Part shown: positions 1 through 7,829 of the stretch, piece by piece | How positions within the stretch are numbered: position 1 is the stretch's first letter | Layout: the number at the start of each line of letters is the position of its first letter | Assembly (NCBI GenBank): GCA_031256015.1 | Contig: JAIRRK010000121.1 | Location: 1-7,829 of the forward strand | Reading direction: 5' to 3' | DNA length: 7,829 nucleotides | Source of the DNA: Dysgonamonadaceae bacterium | GTDB taxonomy: Bacteria; Bacteroidota; Bacteroidia; Bacteroidales; Azobacteroidaceae | Notes under the pieces: generated by a model | Seen by the model: the letters and a program-made list of their open reading frames with translations, nothing else | What the model was told of the DNA's origin: nothing | Databases searched by the model: none | Translations under genes and position numbers: made by a program

Positions 1-1
1 A

Positions 2-3664
<3,663 letters not shown>

Positions 3665-3668
<4 letters not shown>

Positions 3669-4654
3669 CAAAGCAAATTTTATTGATTTCATCAATCTTA
3701 TCAGTCTTGTTTTCTTGCGGAAACAGACAGAGTTCACAATCAACTTCTGCAGATAAAACGAAGGAAGAACGAATAATCGTTCCCGAATTTAATGCAGACA
3801 GTGCCTACGTTTATACGGCTAATCAGGTTGCTTTCGGGCCGAGAGTTTCCAATACTCAAGCTCACAGAGATTGCGGTAATTACTTGGTTTCCGAACTGAA
3901 ACGCTTTGGCGCGGAGGTGTACGAACAGGAAGCGAAACTCCAAACGTACGATAAACAAACCATCGACGCAAAAAACATTATAGCTTCGTTTAATACGGAT
4001 AATCGGAAACGTGTTTTGCTTTGTGCGCATTGGGATTCTCGTCCTTTTGCCGACCACGACCACGACCCGGCTAATTACAATAAACCGATAGACGGAGCAA
4101 ATGACGGAGCGGGAGCTTGCGGTGTATTACTGGAGATTGCTCGCCAAGCGGGAATCAATCGGGCTTCAATCGGAATCGATATCATTCTTTTTGATGCCGA
4201 AGACCGAGGGGCTCCGACTTTCGATACGAGATACGAAAGAGGTTGGTGTTTAGGCTCGAAGTATTGGGCCGAGAATCCTCATATTCCCGATTATACGGCT
4301 CTGTACGGAATTTTGTTGGATATGGTCAGTGCAAAAAATGCGCGTTTCTACAGGGAATACTTCTCCGTGTTGTACGCCAATCATATCGTGAAAAAGGTAT
4401 GGGAAAAGGCTCAAACACTCGGAACGGATAATTATTTTATCAATGAATACGGAGGCGCCGTGGAAGATGATCATCTTCCGATTAACCGGATTCGCAAAAT
4501 TCCCTGCATAGATATTATTCAACACGAACCGGAAAATCCGACCGGATTCGGCGATTACTGGCATACAATCAATGATACAATGGACGAGGTCAGCAAAGAA
4601 ACCATGAAAGCCGTGGGACAAACAGTCATGGAAGTCGTTTACAACGAAAAATAA
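3665..4654 (+). CDS. Type II glutaminyl-peptide cyclotransferase (M28 fold) lipoprotein
   Basis: 329-residue enzyme predicted to convert N-terminal glutamine of exported proteins to pyroglutamate. It starts with a lipoprotein signal peptide: a hydrophobic stretch and the lipobox LFSC, with lipidated Cys18. The next residues (GNRQSS) are not acidic, so there is no obvious surface-export signal and a periplasm-facing anchor is likely. The M28-like catalytic domain matches animal glutaminyl cyclases motif by motif: CAHWDS at 120-125, zinc ligand Asp147 in GANDGA, general base Glu179 with zinc ligand Asp180 in FDAED, LLDM with Asp219, GGAVEDDHLP at 263-272, and WHTIND with Trp299 and zinc ligand His300. 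In human QC the residue matching Asp180 is Glu202. Cyclases of this type are known in Porphyromonas and relatives, where most signal peptidase I substrates begin with Gln after cleavage. The ATG lies in an ATGA overlap with the upstream stop, which suggests translational coupling. A plain aminopeptidase is less likely given the WHT and DDH motifs. Confidence 0.88.
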
Positions 4655-4655
4655 G

Positions 4656-5084
4656 ATGAAAACAATTAACCGGATACAAGACGAAATAATAGAAGAATTC
4701 TCTTCTTTCGACGATTGGATGGATAAATATTCCCTCTTGATTGAAATGGGAAACGAATTACCGCCTTTGGATACTCAGTACAAAACCCGGAACAACCTGA
4801 TTGAAGGTTGTCAGAGTCGAGTGTGGCTGCAGGCGGATTATCGGAACGGTAAAGTGATATTTCAAGGAGAAAGCGATGCCGTAATCGTAAAAGGAATGGT
4901 GTTTTTATTGATTAAAGTATTATCCGATCATACTCCCGAAGAAATTTTGAATGCCGATTTGTATTTTATCGATGCTATCGGATTGAAAGAACATCTTTCT
5001 CCGACTCGTTCGAATGGTCTGATTTCCATGCTGAAACAAATGAAATTGTATGCCTTGGCCTTTCAATCGAAAGAAAGACAATGA
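4656..5084 (+). CDS. sufE: SufE-family sulfur acceptor for Fe-S cluster assembly
   Basis: 142-residue cytoplasmic protein of the SufE/CsdE family. SufE takes persulfide sulfur from the cysteine desulfurase SufS and passes it to the SufBCD scaffold. The signature is IEGCQSRVWL at 49-58, with the sulfur-carrying Cys52 at the position equivalent to Cys51 of E. coli SufE. The N-terminal helix (IIEEFSSFDDWMDKYSLLIE), the following GNELPPL segment and the C-terminal IGLKEHLSPTRSNGL segment also fit the family, and so does the length. The ATG lies one base after the stop of the cyclase gene, and its own stop overlaps the next start by four bases, so it sits inside the gyrB-led cluster. No sufS, sufB, sufC or sufD is present in the window, so its desulfurase partner must be encoded elsewhere. 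CsdE is the alternative name for the same fold. Confidence 0.92.
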   Translation: MKTINRIQDEIIEEFSSFDDWMDKYSLLIEMGNELPPLDTQYKTRNNLIEGCQSRVWLQADYRNGKVIFQGESDAVIVKGMVFLLIKVLSDHTPEEILNADLYFIDAIGLKEHLSPTRSNGLISMLKQMKLYALAFQSKERQ

Positions 5085-5620
5085 GAAAGCTGAAAATCAC
5101 TGAACTGAAACGCTTAAATTCGGACGAGTTTCAACAGGCCGAGAAAATGCCTCTGATTGTTGTTTTGGACAATGTGAGAAGCCTGCATAACGTAGGAGCG
5201 GTTTTTCGCACATCCGATGCCTTTCTTGTTCAGTCGGTTTATCTGTGCGGGATTACGGCAACGCCTCCGCATGCCGAAATACATAAAACAGCTTTGGGCG
5301 CAGAAAATACGGTGAGTTGGAAATATTTCGAAAAAACGATAGATGCTGTTCATGAATTAAAACGGCAAGGTTATCATATTTCGGCGGTGGAGCAGGCCGA
5401 GAACAGCGTGATGCTCGAACGATTCGAATGGAAGAAAGAAACTCCTTATGCGATTGTTTTGGGAAACGAAGTAAAAGGAGTCGACCAAGAAATAATGAAC
5501 CATTGCGAATCCTGTATCGAAATTCCCCAATTCGGAACCAAACACTCACTAAACGTATCCGTAACTTCCGGGATATTGATTTGGGAATTTTACCGGTGGA
5601 TGAAAAGTATACCAAAGTAA
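5081..5620 (+). CDS. TrmH/SpoU-family RNA 2'-O-methyltransferase
   Basis: 179-residue SPOUT methyltransferase expected to use S-adenosylmethionine to methylate a ribose 2'-hydroxyl in tRNA or rRNA. The three family motifs are present in order. Motif 1 is DNVRSLHNVGAVFRTSD at 30-46, with Asn31, Asn37 and the probable catalytic Arg43. Motif 2 is VLGNEVKGV at 126-134, with Glu130. Motif 3 is IPQFGTKHSLNVSVTSGI at 148-165, with Asn158; it forms part of the trefoil-knot cofactor site. The TPPHAEIHKTALGAE segment at 61-75 is typical of short TrmH-like enzymes. The N-terminal extension seen in larger SpoU proteins such as RlmB is absent, so tRNA is the likelier substrate, but the modified position cannot be read from the sequence. 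The start is set by an ATGA overlap with sufE. It is the last gene before a terminator-like hairpin. Confidence 0.9.
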   Translation: MRKLKITELKRLNSDEFQQAEKMPLIVVLDNVRSLHNVGAVFRTSDAFLVQSVYLCGITATPPHAEIHKTALGAENTVSWKYFEKTIDAVHELKRQGYHISAVEQAENSVMLERFEWKKETPYAIVLGNEVKGVDQEIMNHCESCIEIPQFGTKHSLNVSVTSGILIWEFYRWMKSIPK

Positions 5621-5655
5621 AATAAGAAACAGCGTTAATGCCCTGTTTGAAGTGT

Positions 5656-5681
5656 GCGATTTCTAAATTCAATCGCTTTTT
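5656..5681 (+). terminator. Intrinsic terminator closing the gyrB-led gene cluster
   Basis: Inverted repeat GCGATT (5656-5661) and AATCGC (5671-5676) gives a perfect 6-bp stem with a 9-base loop, followed at once by five T's (5677-5681). It lies 36 bases after the methyltransferase stop codon, which is where the cluster would be expected to end. The stem is short and only half GC, so read-through is possible. Confidence 0.7.
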
Positions 5682-5751
5682 GCTTGGATATGTAAATATG
5701 AAAATTTAATTTTATACCCATTATTAATATTTATAAATTCGAGTAACTGAA

Positions 5752-6312
5752 ATGATTAGCTCTTATTCTCCGCTTATTGAAATATTGGTTGCACTCAATG
5801 GAGCATTTGCTTTTGTAGAACCGTCAGAAAACTATTCTCGTGTTTTATCCAAGTATATTTTTAAGAGAGAAAGCGTGGATGTCCTGTCTCGGAGAGGAAG
5901 TTTTCGCTCGTTGAGTATCTGGTGTTTCCTGTTTTGTATATTCACTCTTTTCTTATGTGGGTTAGAAAGCCAATATTTTGTTTTTTCACGGATTTGTTTT
6001 TGTTGTATGGGTTTGGTTTCGTTTGGGCTTCTCTTTTTGGGATGGTTATTTGGGGAACGGCCGAAGAAGAATTGTTGTCTTGCGGTTATTGATTTTTCCA
6101 AACCTATGGATGTGATTGTGGCCTTTTTTGTCTATCTTTTTATCAGTTTCTTGTGTGGTGTTTTTATTCCTTCCGATTTTTTAGATATTGGAAAAGAAGA
6201 TTCGTTACCTTGGTACCTGGTTTCAGTCTTCTTTATAATTCTCCCATCTTTTAACTTTATTGTGTATTTTATAAAAGTCGGACTTCGTATTAAAAGAGAA
6301 AAAAAAGACTGA
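5752..6312 (+). CDS. Uncharacterised four-helix membrane protein, rich in Cys and Phe
   Basis: 186-residue protein that I do not recognise. An N-terminal part of about 50 residues (SPLIEILVALNGAFAF, then a basic stretch with KRESVDVLSRR) comes before four hydrophobic segments at about 53-72, 76-100, 119-139 and 153-176. It ends in a basic tail (RIKREKKD). Basic residues before helix 1, in the loop between helices 2 and 3 (ERPKKN) and at the end fit both termini and that loop being cytoplasmic, while the loop after helix 3 (SDFLDIGKED) would be outside. It has eight cysteines, all within or close to the helices (CCMG, NCC), without a regular metal-binding spacing. The coding region is T-rich and lower in GC than the gyrB cluster, which suggests an accessory gene. 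It stands alone, 131 bases after the upstream cluster and past its terminator. A convincing Shine-Dalgarno or promoter is not visible. The length and clean topology support a real gene. Confidence 0.65.
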   Translation: MISSYSPLIEILVALNGAFAFVEPSENYSRVLSKYIFKRESVDVLSRRGSFRSLSIWCFLFCIFTLFLCGLESQYFVFSRICFCCMGLVSFGLLFLGWLFGERPKKNCCLAVIDFSKPMDVIVAFFVYLFISFLCGVFIPSDFLDIGKEDSLPWYLVSVFFIILPSFNFIVYFIKVGLRIKREKKD

Positions 6313-6441
6313 ATACTCTGGATTTTACGACATCTATACCAAATTTAAAAATTAAAATGCTTATCCGCAATAATACCCCTAAATTCTGAAAATCAATACT
6401 TCATTTAGCCTAAGTAATATTTCAACACAATCAAAGGAAAG

Positions 6442-6458
6442 GGGAAAAACATTTTCCT
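6442..6458 (+). other. Small hairpin in the convergent intergenic region
   Basis: GGAAAA (6443-6448) and TTTTCC (6452-6457) form a perfect 6-bp stem with a 3-base loop, extended by one G-U pair in + strand RNA. No T-run follows on the + strand. On the - strand the stem is followed by CCTTTCCTTTG, which is pyrimidine-rich but not a true T-run. It could protect the 3' end of a transcript, or help terminate the convergent lipoprotein gene. Its role is unknown. Confidence 0.4.
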
Positions 6459-6478
6459 AACAAGTGGTAGTATCGTGG

Positions 6479-6517
6479 AGGCAACTTTATCGTTAGCTTG
6501 TGGGTTGCCTTTTATTT
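6479..6517 (+). terminator. Probable + strand intrinsic terminator between convergent genes
   Basis: AGGCAAC (6479-6485) and GTTGCCT (6504-6510) form a perfect 7-bp stem with an 18-base loop. Two extra U-G pairs are possible in + strand RNA. TTTATTT (6511-6517) follows directly. On the - strand the stem is followed by CCACG, so the element is oriented for + strand transcription. It would end a transcript reading out of the membrane-protein gene, whose stop is about 165 bases upstream, or a small RNA starting in between. The large loop makes it weaker than a standard terminator. Confidence 0.55.
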
Positions 6518-6519
6518 CA

Positions 6520-7509
6520 TTATTTCAAATCATAACGGAGCAAGTTATCTTCATATTCATTGTTAAACCCATATATTTTGCCATTATCTTCGTCAACAAC
6601 AAATAAATAAGGAAGTATATCAAAAGAGTATTTTATAATAGGATTGCCATCATAATCATATACTTCTAAAAATGCGGAAGGTTTGAGCACAGTTTTCCTA
6701 TCTTCACCATCATATAAAGCATAAAAATACTTTTCTCCTGCATATAACCCGATGTAGTGGTATATAAGCGAAGAAAAATCACCTGGAGCAGGTTTGGGAT
6801 ACTTCTCACCATCACTTATTCTTGTCTTTAACTTCAGTGTTGACAAGTCATAAATGTCTATCTGTCTTTTGAACAAATAGGAATAAACCAATGTAGACCC
6901 ACTGGTGGCAATATACCCTCTGTTAGAATAAAAATAACTTTCACGATGATTGTCATTGGGTAAGATTATACTACTTTCGTTCTTGTTCACCAAATCATAT
7001 TTTTTTACGGTCAGATTATCCGGCAAATAAAAAACAAATATGGAGTCTCTGATGATAGCCATATTGTTAAAGGCTTCATAACCTTTTAATGTTATATCCT
7101 CATTATATTCAACTTCTCCACTTTCAGATATTGATATTTTCTTTATCGTAATAGGAGAGTATCCCCATACATACAAATTAGCAGATCCGGGAGATTCACA
7201 AAACATCGGAAATAGTTTTATTTCTCCTGGTCCTCCACCTTTAGTGCCAAAATTGGACATAAATTCCAATGAAGGCGTTGAATATACAAACACAGTAGGA
7301 TTACTTTTACTGCTAGATATAACCAAACAATTTCCCTTTAACGTCATAAAGTCAGGAGATATAATCTCTCTCAAATCCACCATTTCGGATTTCAAATGTT
7401 TTATTTCTCCAAATTCGCTCCTTTTTTTATCGAAACTCGAACACGAACTTAAAAGAAATGACACAACAACAGTCAATAAAAATAACGGAATTAGGTGTTT
7501 ACCCAACAT
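6520..7509 (-). CDS. TolB-like six-bladed beta-propeller lipoprotein
   Basis: 329-residue exported protein. It has a lipoprotein signal peptide with a long hydrophobic core (IPLFLLTVVVSFLL) and the lipobox LLSSC, with lipidated Cys23. The mature part is almost all beta strand and turn. It shows weak repeats of the form hydrophobic strand, Asp/Gly turn, strand, for example VFVYSTPSLEFMSNFG, QIDIYDLSTLKLKTR and LEVYDYDGNPIIKYS. The motif FGTKGGGPGEI at 87-97 is characteristic of the Bacteroidota family of TolB-like or BF3164-type six-bladed propeller lipoproteins. No catalytic residues are recognisable and the function of the family is largely unknown; a binding or scaffolding role is plausible. 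The gene is AT-rich compared with the gyrB cluster and converges on the membrane-protein gene. ATG 7509 is supported by the signal peptide that follows it and by a promoter about 20 bases upstream. Family membership is judged by eye. Confidence 0.8.
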   Translation of the reverse strand: MLGKHLIPLFLLTVVVSFLLSSCSSFDKKRSEFGEIKHLKSEMVDLREIISPDFMTLKGNCLVISSSKSNPTVFVYSTPSLEFMSNFGTKGGGPGEIKLFPMFCESPGSANLYVWGYSPITIKKISISESGEVEYNEDITLKGYEAFNNMAIIRDSIFVFYLPDNLTVKKYDLVNKNESSIILPNDNHRESYFYSNRGYIATSGSTLVYSYLFKRQIDIYDLSTLKLKTRISDGEKYPKPAPGDFSSLIYHYIGLYAGEKYFYALYDGEDRKTVLKPSAFLEVYDYDGNPIIKYSFDILPYLFVVDEDNGKIYGFNNEYEDNLLRYDLK

Positions 7510-7530
7510 AATAGTCTTCTATTTTGAATG

Positions 7531-7561
7531 CAAAATAAGGTAATATTTTTAACGAAAACAA
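7531..7561 (-). promoter_or_regulatory. Bacteroidota-type promoter for the propeller lipoprotein
   Basis: Read on the - strand, TTG at 7561-7559 and TTATTTTG at 7538-7531 are separated by 20 bases. This fits the known Bacteroides consensus of a -33 TTTG-like box and a -7 TAnnTTTG box, with one mismatch in the -7 box. Transcription would begin around 7525-7528, giving a leader of roughly 16-20 bases. The leader has no Shine-Dalgarno sequence, which is usual in this phylum. Confidence 0.5.
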
Positions 7562-7660
7562 CACACACTTAAAATTAATATATTTATAGGAAATACTGAA
7601 TGAATATTCTTGTTTTTTCGATATTGTTTTCGGTTGGTTTCCGGTTTTCGAAATAAAATT

Positions 7661-7829
7661 TCAAAGCGCATCGATTTCAACCATTTGCACGATTCGTTCG
7701 GTTGCAGCATCTTTTCCGTCCGGTTCCCATCTCGTTTTCAGGTTAGCGCCGAAAAGTCCGGCAAACAGGTTCCAAAATCCGGCTCTGAAAGGGCCTAGAA
7801 TTGCTTTAACAATCGCGAAAGAACTTTGA
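7661..7829 (-). CDS. C-terminal 55 codons of an unidentified gene entering from the right
   Basis: The - strand is open from the window edge (first complete codon at 7828-7826) to a TGA at 7663-7661. The visible tail contains FAIVKAILGPFRAGFW, then NLFAGLFGANLKTRWEP, DGKDAATERIVQM and the end VEIDAL. It looks like a true protein end: a hydrophobic/aromatic stretch, then a charged helix, without low complexity. Its GC content is about 50% in two hand-counted 60-base blocks, higher than in the AT-rich genes beside it. A + strand reading frame at 7610-7798 over the same bases looks like an antisense shadow, with Arg/Ser/Phe-rich sequence. I do not recognise the family and assign no function. No terminator hairpin is visible after the stop, and the lipoprotein gene further on has its own promoter. 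Confidence 0.6.
   Translation of the reverse strand, partial: QSSFAIVKAILGPFRAGFWNLFAGLFGANLKTRWEPDGKDAATERIVQMVEIDAL

Noticed and set aside
5627..5648. Inverted repeat AAACAG / CTGTTT after the methyltransferase stop as a terminator
   Set aside because: No T-run follows and the loop is mismatched. The hairpin at 5656-5681 is a better candidate.
5710..5741. Possible promoter for the membrane protein (TTTTA and TAAATTCG, 19-base spacer)
   Set aside because: Both boxes carry mismatches in a very AT-rich stretch, and transcription would begin only a few bases before the ATG. The match is too weak to call.
7244..7543. + strand open frame of 99 codons opposite the lipoprotein start
   Set aside because: It is antisense to the signal peptide and first part of the lipoprotein gene and runs through its promoter. 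It has no motif of its own.
5724..7587. Similar AT strings ATTAATATTTATA (left) and ATTAATATATTTATA (right) as flanking repeats of an island
   Set aside because: They are short, imperfect and made only of A and T, so chance similarity is expected. No target-site duplication or recombinase gene supports them.
7610..7650. Loosely repeated TTGTTTTTTCG / TTGTTTTCGG / GGTTTTCG units
   Set aside because: The units differ in length and sequence and look like T-rich low complexity. They are not regular enough for a repeat array, and they form no terminator for the - strand gene.
7610..7798. + strand open frame of 62 codons at the right edge
   Set aside because: The - strand frame over the same bases reads as a much more protein-like C-terminus. 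The + frame is Arg/Ser/Phe-rich shadow sequence.

Overview
The window looks like a chromosomal segment from a Bacteroidales-type member of the Bacteroidota. This rests on a GyrB that lacks the gammaproteobacterial insert and ends in a Bacteroides-like tail, a mammalian-like (type II) glutaminyl cyclase made as a lipoprotein, a TolB-like beta-propeller lipoprotein, genes without clear Shine-Dalgarno sequences, and a Bacteroidota-style promoter (TTG, 20-base spacer, TTATTTTG). The genus cannot be fixed from the sequence alone.

Left block (1-5681, + strand): five genes packed like one transcription unit. They are gyrB (its first codons lie outside the window), a fused class-I amidotransferase/gamma-glutamyl hydrolase (C26) plus M19 zinc dipeptidase, a type II glutaminyl-peptide cyclotransferase lipoprotein, sufE, and a TrmH-family SPOUT RNA methyltransferase. 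Neighbours overlap by 8, 4 and 4 bases or are separated by 1 base. A hairpin followed by five T's (5656-5681) closes the unit.

Middle block (about 5682-7560): visibly more AT-rich and accessory in character. It holds a four-helix membrane protein of unknown function on the + strand and a beta-propeller lipoprotein on the - strand. The two converge on about 200 bases of intergenic DNA that contain a small hairpin and a probable + strand terminator. The propeller gene has its own recognisable promoter.

Right edge (7661-7829, - strand): the last 55 codons of a gene running in from beyond the window. Its GC content is back to or above the level of the left block. I do not recognise the protein.

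How the genes may fit together: the most interesting part is the run downstream of gyrB. The C26-M19 fusion has complete-looking active sites for cleaving a gamma-glutamyl bond and then a dipeptide, which would suit stepwise breakdown of glutathione-like gamma-glutamyl peptides to free amino acids including cysteine. SufE, two genes later, carries cysteine-derived sulfur into Fe-S cluster assembly. The glutaminyl cyclase between them caps the N-terminal glutamines left by signal peptidase I, a hallmark of this phylum. The cysteine link is inference. The individual family assignments are strong.
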